Origin: Planctomycetaceae bacterium | GTDB lineage: Bacteria > Planctomycetota > Planctomycetia > Pirellulales > Thermoguttaceae | Length of the DNA: 55,345 nt | Reading direction: 5' to 3' | NCBI GenBank assembly: GCA_031269105.1 | Contig: JAISZO010000034.1 | Span: forward strand, 1 to 55,345 | Part shown: positions 1 through 11,600 of the stretch, one piece after another | How positions within the stretch are numbered: the first letter of the stretch is position 1 | Layout: every line of letters begins with the position of its first letter | Notes under the pieces: model-generated | Told to the model about the DNA's origin: nothing | Seen by the model: only the letters and a program-made list of their open reading frames with translations | Databases searched by the model: none | Made by a program: the position numbers and the translations under genes

Positions 1-139
1 ATGAATTTTATAACAGCATTAATAAATTTTAGAAAGTTGTTGTAATGAGAAAGTTTTCGAATCGTTACCATTTTTTAAAAATCAAACCGACGCCTAAATT
101 TTTATTTTTTACAATAAAGTAAAGATAAGGGCGAGTCTA

Positions 140-382
140 TCACACCCCCCATTGGGTAACGTCCCTTTGGCTAGCGTCAACCAAAAGAAGAATGGATTGT
201 TTAACCGCCGGTGAAAGTTCCTTCCAGCGACTGATAATTGCTTGCAAAGATTCAACGTCGTCGGCAGTTAAATTTTCAAGAAAAGGTACGGATTTAGTAC
301 AAACGGGATTTTGATTTTGACGTAAGTTATTGTCATATAATAAGATATTGCAATTATTATTACTCCAAACACGCCCATTTTT
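140..382 (-). pseudogene. Degenerate fragment, possibly the C-terminal part of a site-specific (serine-type) recombinase
   Basis: Minus-strand open stretch without a start codon: KNGRVWSNNNCNILLYDNNLRQNQNPVCTKSVPFLENLTADDVESLQAIISRWKELSPAVKQSILLLVDASQRDVTQWGV*. The same frame continues upstream through an in-frame TAG as LENKYLKLRDIAKWCNKRQ*, reminiscent of the recombinase motif 'IAxxLNxRGxxTxxGxxWS'. Confidence 0.25.
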
Positions 383-693
383 CTATTGTCTCTTATTGCA
401 CCATTTTGCAATGTCTCGTAATTTAAGGTACTTATTTTCTAATCATTCTTACACGTCCCAGCGGCTCCATGAACATACGCCGAATCTTTATTATCCTAAA
501 TTAGAATCGCGGCGTTGGTTTGGCGTTTGTAGATCGTTCCAACGCCCCAAACGGAACGTCGAACTTCCGCAAAAACAAATCAATGATACAATGTTCGGAA
601 TAACCTTGCGATGCGGCAGGTTTCTGCGGCGTCGCTCAGCGCGACGGTTTCCATAAATTTGACGCAAAAAAGAGGAAAGAAAAAGGAAATTTC

Positions 694-2061
694 ATGATCG
701 GCGTCTTATTGAATTTTGTCTATTTTGTTTTGTTACTGGCGTTGTCGCCGACGCTTTTTTATCGCGCGGCATTTCTCAAAAAATATCGCGAGGGACTGGC
801 GGCAAAACTATTCGGGCGAGCGCCAAATCTTCCGCCGCTTGGCGAAACGCCTTCTCTTAACGCTTGCGTTCAAAAGACAAAACGAGTTTGGTTGCACGCG
901 GTCAGCGTCGGCGAAGTCAATTTACTTAAGCCGCTTTTACGTCGGATTGCGGAAAGACGTCCCGATTGGGAATGCGTCGTATCGACAACCTCCGCAACAG
1001 GATTTGCCGTCGCTCAAAAAAATTACGGCGCAAATTACAAAGTCTTTTACGCGCCGCTCGATTTCACCTGGTCGGCGCGAAACGCTTTGCGGCGAATCAA
1101 ACCGTCGATGCTGATTCTCGCCGAACAGGAAATTTGGCCCAATCTGCTGTTATTTTGCAAGCGGCGCAACATTCCGGTCGCGTTGATCAACGGACGTATG
1201 AGCGAAAGCGGTTACAAGCGTTATCGTATCATTCGCGGACTTTGGCGATTCGTTATGCGGCGGCTCGATCTTGTTTGCGTGCAAAGCGAAACATATTCCA
1301 AGCGCTTTCAGGAAATTGGCGCCAAACCGGAATCGGTACATGTTACCGGTTCGCTGAAATTCGACAACGCGCAGACGGATCGGGACAATCCGGCAACGCA
1401 AAAATTACGGCGGCTGGCGGGTATTTCCTCAACCGACGTCGTTTTTCTCGCCGGAAGTACGCAAGAGCCGGAAGAAGAACTTGCGGTGGAAACGTGGCTT
1501 GCCTTGCGGGAAAAGTACGCAAATTTGCGGTTGATTCTGGCGCCGCGACACCCGGAACGTTTCGACGCGGTGGCGAAAATGCTCGACAGACGTTTGGGCG
1601 CTTCGCCAAAACATTGGCGTCGGCGAACTTCGTTTCTCGAAACGTTTTCCGCAAACGGTTTTTCGCCAGGCGACAACGCGGCAAATTCCCGCGTTCCGAT
1701 ACTGGCGGACACGATGGGAGAACTCGGCGCGTGGTGGGGAACGGCGCATATCGCGTTTGTCGGCGGCAGCATGGGAACGCGCGGTGGACAAAATATGCTG
1801 GAACCGGCGGCTTACGGCGCGGCGGTTTGTTTCGGAACAAATACGCAAAATTTCCGCGACGTCGTTTCGCCGATGCTTGCCGAAAACGCGGCGGTGGTTG
1901 TTCGCGACGGATCAGAATTAACGCAATTTGCCGCGCGTTGTCTTGCCGATCCCGCATTTGCCGAATCGTTGGGAACGCGCGCTCGCCAATTCGTTCAACG
2001 GCGGCTCGGCGCGACGGAAAAAACGCTCGACTTGTTGGAGAAATTATTCGCGTCTCAATGA
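694..2061 (+). CDS. waaA: 3-deoxy-D-manno-octulosonic acid (KDO) transferase
   Basis: 455 aa ORF with WLHAVSVGEVN, VSTTSATGF, ILAEQEIWPN, GSLKFDN, RHPERF and GGQNMLEPAAYG, typical of the WaaA/KdtA family. Confidence 0.93.
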   Translation: MIGVLLNFVYFVLLLALSPTLFYRAAFLKKYREGLAAKLFGRAPNLPPLGETPSLNACVQKTKRVWLHAVSVGEVNLLKPLLRRIAERRPDWECVVSTTSATGFAVAQKNYGANYKVFYAPLDFTWSARNALRRIKPSMLILAEQEIWPNLLLFCKRRNIPVALINGRMSESGYKRYRIIRGLWRFVMRRLDLVCVQSETYSKRFQEIGAKPESVHVTGSLKFDNAQTDRDNPATQKLRRLAGISSTDVVFLAGSTQEPEEELAVETWLALREKYANLRLILAPRHPERFDAVAKMLDRRLGASPKHWRRRTSFLETFSANGFSPGDNAANSRVPILADTMGELGAWWGTAHIAFVGGSMGTRGGQNMLEPAAYGAAVCFGTNTQNFRDVVSPMLAENAAVVVRDGSELTQFAARCLADPAFAESLGTRARQFVQRRLGATEKTLDLLEKLFASQ

Positions 2062-2345
2062 TTTTAGAAATCGGCTCAAGGCGTTAAATTTTGTTTTTCT
2101 CACAGAGCCGCAAAGACGACGAGCGTTTGTTTTAGGAATCTTACGCGTCTCGCGCCGCCGCCGTGAATAAACAGGCAAAACGAGCGCGGCATAAAAATGC
2201 GTCAAAAAGCGAATCGAAAAACTGAAAATTCCACTATTCCTCTTCTCTGTTTTTTCTGTTAAGACGTCAAACCGCCCTACCTTTCTCAATAAATATTGAG
2301 TATAATAAAAAGAATGCTTTCATCAACTTGGAGACAATAACCATC

Positions 2346-3830
2346 ATGGCGGCGGTCGCGATCAGAAACATGACGGCGGGAAATCCCGCTAAACAGATCA
2401 TCTTATTTACGATTCCCTTGCTGGTCGGAAATCTGTTTCAACAATTTTACAACATGGCGGACGCCTTTATTGTCGGACGAACTCTTGGCGAACTTTCGCT
2501 GGCGTCGGTCGGTTGCGTCGGCAGCGCGATGTTTTTGATTCTCGGTTACGCTATCGGTTTTACGTCGGGGCTGACAATCGTAACCGCGCAGCGATTCGGC
2601 GCCGGCGACGCGGCGGGCGTGCGGCGAAGTTTCGTTGTCGGGATCGTTGTCAGTACGGCGATGACAATTCTTATGACGGCGGTTTGCGTTCCGTTGACGC
2701 GACCGATTCTCGAATGTCTGCAAACGCCGGACGACGTCATCGACGGCGCATACAATTATTTAAGCGTCATTTTAATGGGAATCGGTGCGGCGATGTTGTT
2801 TAATCTTGTTTCGGGATTGTTGCGAGCGGTCGGTAATAGCCATACGCCGTTGTATTTTCTGGCGTTGGCGTGCGTTATTAACATCATTCTTGATTACGCG
2901 TTCATTCTGGTTTTTCACACCGGAGTCGGCGGCGCGGCGGCGGCGACGGTCATTGCTCAAATGATTTCCGGCGGGCTTTGCATTCCGTATTTGATGAAAA
3001 AAGGTTCGGTGTTCCGCCTGACAAGAAACGATTGGCGAATTTCATGGAACGACGTTTGGAGTCATATTCGCATTGCCGTGCCGATGGGATTTCAACTGTC
3101 GATTATCGCTATCGGCGCGTTGGTTGTTCAATACGCCGTCAATCGGCTCGGCGAAGAAATTACGGTCACGGCAAACGCCGCGTTTACCGCCGCGATGCGG
3201 ATTGATACAATCGCGGTTTTTCCTTTGATGTCGTTTGGAATTGCCATGTCCACTTACACGGCGCAAAATTATGGCGCGGGAAAAATCAAGCGAATCCGCG
3301 ACGGTATGATTCAATGCGTTTGTATTTCCGCAACGTTTGCGATTCTTGCGGGAGCGGCGAACGTCTTTTACGGTTATCACCTTTCGTCGCTGTTTATTCC
3401 CAACAACCCCCGCGCGACTCAATTGTCTCATCAATTTCTGACCGTGAACGGAAGTTGCTATTTGATTTTAGCGATGGTGTTTATTTTTCGCTACGGTTTG
3501 CAAGGATTGGGACGAAATATCATGCCGACAATTTCCGGCGTCATGGAACTGGTCATGCGGGCTTTCGGCGCGTTACTTCTCGCCGATTATTGGGGATTTT
3601 TCGGCGTCTGTCTTTCTAATCCGTTAGCGTGGCTTGGCGCGGCGGTTCCGCTTGGAATTGCTTTTGTCGCGACGCTACGGTATTTATCGACACTGTCGGA
3701 ATATGCCGCCGTTTCTCAGGTTTCTCCTTGCGAACCGCGCGAATTAAACATCCCCGCTCCGCACCTGACGCCGCAACATTCGTCTCCTTCGTCGATACGT
3801 ATTGTCCAAAACTCCGATCATTTGGTCTGA
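2346..3830 (+). CDS. MATE family efflux transporter
   Basis: NPAKQIILFTIPLLVGNLFQQFYNMADAFIVGRTLGE start and a 12-TM-like pattern typical of MATE/DinF proteins; ATG preceded by GGAG. Confidence 0.93.
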   Translation: MAAVAIRNMTAGNPAKQIILFTIPLLVGNLFQQFYNMADAFIVGRTLGELSLASVGCVGSAMFLILGYAIGFTSGLTIVTAQRFGAGDAAGVRRSFVVGIVVSTAMTILMTAVCVPLTRPILECLQTPDDVIDGAYNYLSVILMGIGAAMLFNLVSGLLRAVGNSHTPLYFLALACVINIILDYAFILVFHTGVGGAAAATVIAQMISGGLCIPYLMKKGSVFRLTRNDWRISWNDVWSHIRIAVPMGFQLSIIAIGALVVQYAVNRLGEEITVTANAAFTAAMRIDTIAVFPLMSFGIAMSTYTAQNYGAGKIKRIRDGMIQCVCISATFAILAGAANVFYGYHLSSLFIPNNPRATQLSHQFLTVNGSCYLILAMVFIFRYGLQGLGRNIMPTISGVMELVMRAFGALLLADYWGFFGVCLSNPLAWLGAAVPLGIAFVATLRYLSTLSEYAAVSQVSPCEPRELNIPAPHLTPQHSSPSSIRIVQNSDHLV

Positions 3831-3871
3831 AATTCAAAAGTCCATCGAAAACCTTGCGCCGCGCGGCAATT

Positions 3872-4405
3872 ATGAAAGAAACTATGATACTCTCCGGTAA
3901 AGAAATATTGAAAGAAATGGCAAACGGCAACATCGCGATTGATCCTTTTGACGATCAACAGATCAATCCGAACAGTTATAATTTGCGGTTGCATAACAAG
4001 TTGATGATTTATCAGGATTCCGTTTTCGATATGAAAAAAAAACATGCGATGGAAACGCTGACGATTCCTGAAAACGGGCTTCTTTTGAAACCCGGACAAT
4101 TGTATCTTGGGCGGACTTTTGAATATACCGAAACGCATCGTTACGTTCCGATGCTCGAAGGGCGTTCTTCGGTGGGACGGCTTGGACTTTGCGTTCATGT
4201 TACGGCGGGATTCGGCGACGTCGGATTTGCCGGTTTTTGGACGCTTGAAATTCATTGCGTTCAGCCAATCCGTATTTATTCGTTTGTCGAAATTTGCCAA
4301 ATTTATTATCATACGATTCAAGGCGAATACGACGAGTATTGTGATGGAAAATATCAAAATAACACGGATATTCAGCCGAGTATGCTTTATAAAGATTTTC
4401 TGTAA
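3872..4405 (+). CDS. dcd: dCTP deaminase
   Basis: MILSGKEI...INPNSYNLRLH...LEGRSSVGRLGLCVHVTAGFGDVGFAGFWTLEI, the Dcd/DUT trimeric fold signature. The ORF track start (3629) is too early; the internal ATG at 3872 is in frame. Confidence 0.92.
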   Translation: MKETMILSGKEILKEMANGNIAIDPFDDQQINPNSYNLRLHNKLMIYQDSVFDMKKKHAMETLTIPENGLLLKPGQLYLGRTFEYTETHRYVPMLEGRSSVGRLGLCVHVTAGFGDVGFAGFWTLEIHCVQPIRIYSFVEICQIYYHTIQGEYDEYCDGKYQNNTDIQPSMLYKDFL

Positions 4406-4751
4406 ATTGCAATGAGACGCTTCCATCGCGTATCTACTGAAACAAATATTTATAAGGAGAAAAAAAACTTCTCTTGACATACAAAGGAAAAAAATGAAAA
4501 ATCTCGCATAATGAACGCCTTATTGATTTAAAATATGCATTATACAAAAAATAAGCGATATAAGTACAATGTATTGATAAAAATTTGTATCAGAGAACAA
4601 ATGAAAATTTTCTATTTTCCTGACAAAATTTGTATATTATCATTGGATTTTTGAGAAAAATACGTATCATTAAACTGATGAGTTTCGTTTCGTCTTCTCA
4701 AAATTGAGATTCCTTTTAAAATTTGACGCAAAAACCGCATGGAGGCAAATA

Positions 4752-6260
4752 ATGCTCGGTTTTACCGGAAATGGACAGCCGTTTGTTTTACAAAAAACAT
4801 TAAAATTGCAATCGAGTTCAACAAACGAGGACGTTTGGATCAATTCTTGCACCTGTAATATTCGCACGCTTCGTCCCGGCGATCTTTTTGTCGCTCTTGT
4901 CTCCGATCATTGCGACGGACAAGAACGCGACGACGGTCACGATCATATTGAAGAGGCGGTGCGTCTTGGATGTCGGGCGATTTTGTCCGAGCGTCCGATT
5001 TCTCATGTGCAAGCGCCGCATTTTACCGTTTCTAATTCGCGCGAGGCATATGGGATTCTTTGTCAAAAACTTCACGGCAATCCCGCCGAAAAACTTAAAA
5101 TTACAGCCGTAACCGGCGCTCATGGAAAAACCGGAACGGCTTTTTTGATCGCGGGAATTTTAGCCGAAGCGGGACGTCCGGTTGGAATCGTTAGTTCGGT
5201 TGGCGTTTATGACGGCGAAAAAATGTATCCTTCGACGGTAACAACGCCGCCCGCAAACGAATTAGCGTATTGGTTTTCGCGTATGACGCTCAACGGCTGT
5301 ACGCATCTTGTATTGGAAACATCCGATGATGCGATTGATCAGGAATATTTCGGCGGCATAGAATTTGACGCGGTTTGTTTGACGAATCTTCGCGCGGATC
5401 CTCTTGATTCTTGTCAAACGGCGGAGCGTTATCGTCAGACAAAATTGCAAATTCTTCGCTATGCCAAAAAAAACGCGGTTGTGATTTGTAACGCGGACGA
5501 TCCGGTCGTTCACGCATCGATTCCGTGTATTGACAGACCGATTTTAACGGTGGGGTTGCAACGGCAAAATTGCGAAATCAACGGAATTTTGCTGGAAAAA
5601 TCGCGGGCGGAACAAACGTTTTATATTACCGCCGGTTCTGAAACGGTACCGGTTTGTACGCGAATTATCGGCGAATCGCATATTTATCATTCATTGACGG
5701 CGGCGGCGTTTGGCGCGAGTCAAGGAATCGATCTCAAACAAGCGGTTCGCGGAATTGAGCGGGTCGAAAGTATTCCGGGACGTATGGAGCGAGTGGAGTG
5801 CGGGCAATTATTCGGCGTTTTTCTCGATTCGGCGCAACATCCCGAAACGCTTGCCGCGAATCTTACAACGTTGCGCGAAATAACGGAAGGCGAATTGTAT
5901 TGCATTTTTGGGGCAAGCGGGCGAGGTTCGACTTCGGCAAAGCGGCAGGAGATCGGCGAAACGTTGCGACGAATGGCAGATCATGTTGTTTTGACGGCGG
6001 AATCGTTGACGACCGAGCGACCGGATCGCGCGCTCCGCGACATGTTACAAAGCGTTGGCGGCACGAATAAAGTGCGGATTATTCGCAGTCGCGCCGACGC
6101 CATTTCTTCGACGCTTGCACGAATGAAGGACAACGATTGCATTTTGATTATTGGTAACGGACGCGAAGTCTCGCCGAAACAGACGGAAGAAGCGTTTTTA
6201 ATGAATGAACGCGATTACGTCAAAGATTGGCTGTATGAAAATCAACCGGCTTTCTTTTGA
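4752..6260 (+). CDS. murE: UDP-N-acetylmuramyl-tripeptide synthetase (MurE-like Mur ligase)
   Basis: TAVTGAHGKTGTAFLIAGIL (P-loop), VTTPPANELAYWFSRM and a Mur ligase C-terminal domain; GGAGG at 4741 upstream of ATG 4752. Confidence 0.8.
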   Translation: MLGFTGNGQPFVLQKTLKLQSSSTNEDVWINSCTCNIRTLRPGDLFVALVSDHCDGQERDDGHDHIEEAVRLGCRAILSERPISHVQAPHFTVSNSREAYGILCQKLHGNPAEKLKITAVTGAHGKTGTAFLIAGILAEAGRPVGIVSSVGVYDGEKMYPSTVTTPPANELAYWFSRMTLNGCTHLVLETSDDAIDQEYFGGIEFDAVCLTNLRADPLDSCQTAERYRQTKLQILRYAKKNAVVICNADDPVVHASIPCIDRPILTVGLQRQNCEINGILLEKSRAEQTFYITAGSETVPVCTRIIGESHIYHSLTAAAFGASQGIDLKQAVRGIERVESIPGRMERVECGQLFGVFLDSAQHPETLAANLTTLREITEGELYCIFGASGRGSTSAKRQEIGETLRRMADHVVLTAESLTTERPDRALRDMLQSVGGTNKVRIIRSRADAISSTLARMKDNDCILIIGNGREVSPKQTEEAFLMNERDYVKDWLYENQPAFF

Positions 6261-6760
6261 AAAGAGAAGGCAAAAATTCTTCGTCGGCGTCTCGAAACGT
6301 AAGCGACGGGTTAGGACTCGCCGACGTTTTTCCGGCGTATTGCCGAAAACTTATTTCCACAATCGATTGATTTTTTGGAGAGAACGTCGGAAAGCGTTTT
6401 TCAAAAAAACATATTTTTTGTAATTTTGTATTTTTTTCTTTTTTTGAGACCGTGTTCGCGACGATACATCATTCATTTAACAACAACACGAGCTATTCCA
6501 CTTTTAATTTGCTTTCATTGTTGTTGCTCTGGCGAATTCCCCCCTGTTCGTAAGACTTGGGAATGAGAGAGAAAATGGGAATAGTAAAAAAAACGGGATG
6601 CAAAGAGATTGAGTCTTTGAGAACAACACGATGAGAAGAATCTTATCAATTTTTATCCGATAACATTTTTTTACAGGTAGATTGAAATCGCTTCAACGCT
6701 CAATGGATTGACTGCGTGTTATTTCAATTGACTTTGCAAACACCCTTTTTTCTGAGAGAA

Positions 6761-8263
6761 ATGTTTATGGACGCCAATTTATTGGGGAACATTTTTTCAA
6801 AAAATGTTCCGAGTATGTTAAAAACAATACGAAAATCGGGAGGATTTTCCATATTGTTTTTTCTGACGATGCTTTCTGCCGAATCCGGCAACGCGGTTTT
6901 TGCGCAATACGGAAATGCGAGTACGATTCCGGTGGCGCATACCACGTATTACGAAAGTTTCAACTCCGACGGAAGCGTCGCCACGCTCGCGCAAGCGGGA
7001 TACGACGACGGTCAGGAGACGTCGCAACAATCTGGTTCGGCGGTGGTTTTGTCGTCCACCGCCGCTTTGGAATCGCGTCTTATCGCGCTGGAAGAAGAAT
7101 TTGCGAAAGCAAAATCCAAAGATACAAAAAAAGAAGACGAAAACAAATGGACAAATAAAGTCGGCGGACGGTTCTTTTTAGACGCCGTGAACTTTTCCGA
7201 CTTGGAACCCGTCGCTGGAAACAGATCCGAAAACTATTTTGCGTTGAGTGAAGCAAGAATTACGTTCAGCGGTTCCGGCTACCGAAATTACGACTACAAA
7301 GCCGAACTCTATTTTGGCTCGGGTAACTTCGGGATACGCGACTTGTATTTGGGGGTTAAGAAAGTTCCGATTTTCGATTACGTAAAAATCGGGCATTACA
7401 AAGTGGAAACCGGCGCGGCATATTTGGTCAGCACCAATTACACCACCGGAATGGGATTTCCCGCAGCGACAAATCAACTGTCGTTTAACCGTCGGTTCGG
7501 TATCAGTTCGACGCAACTTTTCGCCGACGACCGCGTGCGATGGTTTACCGGTATATTCACGAGCGACAGCGGCAATTTCAATAACGATAGACTGACCCGT
7601 TCCGATTCGCCCGGAATCGTTTACAACACGCGTTTGTCGTTGCTTCCATTCGCTTCCGAAGACGGCAAACATTATTTGCACGTCGGCGGAAACTGGACGT
7701 ATCACGATTATGACAAGAACGCCTCTCAAGCGTTTAATCTCAAACCGGGAATTACGTTTAACAGTGCAAGTAATCAACTTGCTTTGGGAACTATTAGTAA
7801 CGTAAACCACGCGGCTTTGACCGGAGCGGAACTTGTTTATACGCATAACCGGTTTGGAGCGTCGGCGGAATTTCAGGCGATGTCGTATGGACGCGGAAGA
7901 ACGGTTTACGGCGGTTACGGCGAATTACGCTACTTTTTGACCGACGCGTACCGCGAGTACGATAAAGCCAACGGAGTTGTTGGCGCGCCGAAAGTCAAAA
8001 ACGGGCTGAAATTCACGGAACGTTCCGATGGATATTGCGGTATCGATTCGTTTGGCGACTGGGAAGTTTTTGCCCAGTTGAATTATCTCGACTTCGGCGA
8101 TATTGTACCGTCCTCAGGTCAGCAGGATTACGTTTTCGGCTTGAACTGGTTCTGGAACGCCAATACGCGAATGATTTTCGAGTATGTTCACAGCGTTCCC
8201 AAATTGCAAGGCGATTCAGATTACAGCGATATTTACGCCGCCAGTTTGAGATTCCATTTTTAA
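6761..8263 (+). CDS. OprO/OprP-like outer membrane porin
   Basis: Signal peptide-like N-terminus, alternating beta-strand pattern and terminal FHF*; 'GGRFFLDAVNF...YKAELYFGSGNFGIRDLYLGVKKVPIFDYVKIGHYK' matches the phosphate-selective porin pattern. Confidence 0.75.
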   Translation: MFMDANLLGNIFSKNVPSMLKTIRKSGGFSILFFLTMLSAESGNAVFAQYGNASTIPVAHTTYYESFNSDGSVATLAQAGYDDGQETSQQSGSAVVLSSTAALESRLIALEEEFAKAKSKDTKKEDENKWTNKVGGRFFLDAVNFSDLEPVAGNRSENYFALSEARITFSGSGYRNYDYKAELYFGSGNFGIRDLYLGVKKVPIFDYVKIGHYKVETGAAYLVSTNYTTGMGFPAATNQLSFNRRFGISSTQLFADDRVRWFTGIFTSDSGNFNNDRLTRSDSPGIVYNTRLSLLPFASEDGKHYLHVGGNWTYHDYDKNASQAFNLKPGITFNSASNQLALGTISNVNHAALTGAELVYTHNRFGASAEFQAMSYGRGRTVYGGYGELRYFLTDAYREYDKANGVVGAPKVKNGLKFTERSDGYCGIDSFGDWEVFAQLNYLDFGDIVPSSGQQDYVFGLNWFWNANTRMIFEYVHSVPKLQGDSDYSDIYAASLRFHF

Positions 8264-8318
8264 TTTGATCGCGTTCTCCTTTTTCCGACGCGTCTTTTGT
8301 TGATTTTTCCTATCACAA

Positions 8319-8359
8319 AACGATGACGAGGTTCTTCTTCCTCCCGTCATCGTTTTTTT
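8319..8359 (+). terminator. Rho-independent terminator
   Basis: AACGATGACGAGG...CCCGTCATCGTTTTTTTA: inverted repeat followed by a T-run, 55 bp after the porin stop. Confidence 0.75.
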
Positions 8360-8653
8360 ACCGTGAAACCGCGAAATTCTCTCGCCACGAAAAAACGAAG
8401 AAACGCAAAAGAATCACGAAGAATTTTAAAGTTGGGTAAACGACGCTCCCGATGCGCCAGCAACGATTGACGGCTCGCTGATATTTCAATCTGCCATGTT
8501 GATAGGTTTCAGCCGCAAGATACCAGATTCCCGTTTTGTTTTTTATTCTAAAATTGCTCTTGAATTTCTTTGGTAAAATTCTTAATATCCGCAAAATTCC
8601 CCTCCTTTTTTGAATTTCTGCGAGTAAAGAACGTTATACAGGAACGAAATCCG

Positions 8654-11600
8654 ATGGCATACGACAGAATTACGACCAGTTCCAAAACAATTTCACATCA
8701 ACAACAAAATTCCAATTTTAGCCGCCGCGTATCAAAAAATACTTTGATGGAAACATTGATAATTGCGGGAGTTGCGTTATTCTTTTGGATTTTTGCAACA
8801 GTTGTACTGCGGGCGCAGCAACCCGCCGGTTTTACGCCGCTCGCTCCGCAAAACCAAAATGAAGACGTCGCTGCGCAATCGCGTTGGCGTTTGGAACATC
8901 TTCGGGCGGAAAACGCTGAAATGACGTTACGGCAAACGCTTCCGGCAGACGTCGCAAAATCTGTCGTCATTCAGGTTGATTCCGCGAACAACAGCGTCAA
9001 TTTTATTGGAACGGCGCGCGCGGTTCAAGCCGCGTCGCAAATTTTGCAAAGTATCGATAAACCGCAACTTCCGCCGAATCAGGATTTCACGCAACAATCC
9101 AGTAAACCGCAAAATTTGACGCCAACTCCGCCGCCGATTCTTTCGCCGTCGAATTTTTCGCAAAATCTGCCGCCGCCTCAACCGGTAAATACGCCCATGA
9201 CGTCGCAACCAATAACGCAGCAACAGCCGAATCGTCCGCCGATTTATTTGAACGCTCAAACCGCTTCAGCTCCGCAAAATCCGCCGATTCCGCCTCTTGA
9301 AGCGCCGATTTCGTCGGAGTCGAATGAGCCGGGAACGTATTTTAGTAAGCCGTCGCATTTGGAAATGATTTCTCGCGAATTGCGGCAGCGTTATAAAAAC
9401 CATCGAAATATCGTCATTGATTTTATACCGGAAAGCGGAAAGATTTTGGTTTGGGCGCCGCAGCGAATTCATCAAGAAATCTTTGCGTTGATGAATCAAA
9501 CTCATGCGTGGGCGGAAATTCCTCCGGGACGCGATCCCCGCGAATTGGAAGGAACGCTCGTCCGGTTCGGTTCGGGAACAAAATCGTCCGCCGCAAATTC
9601 CGCTTCCTCCGCGACAGAAAAGCCGATTCTAGAATCGCACGCTCCGAAATTCACAACCATCGAAAAAATTGAAATCAAATTACAAACGTTGTTTGGTCAG
9701 CGCATGACCGTCTTGCCGGATTCCAACGACAAAGTCACGAAATACCGAATCGCGATTTCGAAACCGCAACAGACCGCCGTTTGCGAATTGACGCTGAATA
9801 GACCCGATTATCGTTTGGAGGTCAAAGCGCCGCCGAAAATTGCCGGAGAATTTATCGCGCTTGTTCAAGCGATAGATCAGGAATCGCCGGAAGAAGGTTA
9901 CGACCGAAAATTTATTTCCGTGCAAAAGACCGACGCGGAAAAAGTCAAAAAACTCCTTGAAATTTACCGGCTTAAAGCCCAACCGAACAATAGCCGAAAC
10001 TTGTTGCGCCGCAAAAATTGGCACGATACGGGAATCCGTCAGGTTTCTTATCAGGAGGAAGGCGGATTGACCGGCGGCGTAACCAACGCGGGAATCAACA
10101 GTCTGACGCCAGACGCGACCGGCGCGCTTTCCGGCGATCCGTTGCTGCAAGACGCAACGAACATTCAACTGATTGCGCAGCCGGAGACTAAAATTCAAGT
10201 GTTGAGCGATCTCGACGTGGTTATCATTGACGCGCCGATGAACGAAGTGCAACGAATCATAGACATGATCAGACAATTGGAAGATATTAGCAAATACGCC
10301 GAACCGCAGATTGAAGTGTTGTTTCTCCAAAACGTGCAGTGCCAATCGCTTTATGGAATTTTGAATATGCCGCTTCGAACGTCCGTTTCTCCTTTGACGG
10401 GGGCTTTGACGACGGTTTATCTTTATACGGAAATGTTCGCGGCAAAACAAGGACGCGTTTGGGTCATTCCGCTTTTGAATCCTAACGCAATGCTTCTTGT
10501 CGGATGGGGACAATCGCTCGAAGCGATGAAATCGCTGATCGAGAAACTCGATCAACCGGTGAACTCGGAAAACAGTATTTTGCGAGTCGTGAAATTAGAA
10601 TCGGCTCCGGCGACCGAAGTCGCGGAAACGCTGACGAATTTTTTCAACGAACAACCGTCGCCGGGAACGCTGGCTCCGGGATTTCAGCCGCGAATCCGCG
10701 TGTTGAGCGATCCGCGAACCAACAGCTTAATCGTGCAAGCCGCGCCGAATGATTACCGCGATATGGAACGGATTATCGCCGAATTGGACGTTCCCAAAGG
10801 CGGACCAAAATTGCAAGTGCGAACGTTTAAAATGAAAAGCGTTCTTGCCGCCGATATGGTTACGACGTTGAACAGCGCGTTAGATATGGCGATTCACGGA
10901 ACGCAGGACGGACGCTTGCCGGTTGTGGAAATCATTCTCGATACGCCGGTAGGACGAAAAGTGATTGAATCCGGTTTTTTGAGCGAAACGACGATCGCGT
11001 CAAACGCCGGAAATAATACCGTGATTGTTACCGCGCCGTCGAATTGTATGCCGTTGATTACAGAACTGATTACGATGCTCGACGTAACGCCGGGAGTCGC
11101 GGTTGTGAAAGTGATTCCTATCAATCACAGCGACGCGGAAACTATTCAAAAAACATTGCAAACGCTAATTCCGTCGCAAATGGCGGGAAACGGCGGCGTG
11201 CAGCTTCCCGGCTCGGAAGGCGGCGAAACGTTTATTCCGTTGAAAATTGCTATTGATACGCGGTCGAATAGTATTGTCGTCGCCGGTTCGGAAAATGATA
11301 TTCAATTTATTGACCTGCTGATTAGAAAACTCGATCAGAAAGACGCGATTCAGCGGATGACAAAAACGTATCAACTGAAAAACTCCAGCGCCAGCGACGT
11401 GTCGGCAGCCGTAACGAATTACTTGCAAAAACGCGCCGAGTTACAGAATGCGGAGGTTATCAGTCCCTATCAAAAACTTGAAAGCGCCGCGATTGTCGTG
11501 CCGGAACCGGTCTCGAATGTATTGGTGATTAACGCCGCCGAAGAATATATGAAAGAAATCGAGGACATAATCAAAGTTCTGGATCAGGAGCCGCCGCAAG

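Noticed and set aside
966-2087. 373-aa plus-strand ORF overlapping waaA
   Set aside because: Alternate-frame translation of a strongly conserved gene; Arg-rich composition typical of shadow ORFs.
3629-3871. 81-residue N-terminal extension of dCTP deaminase
   Set aside because: Overlaps the MATE gene in another frame; Dcd homology starts at MILSGKEI, so the start was moved to 3872.
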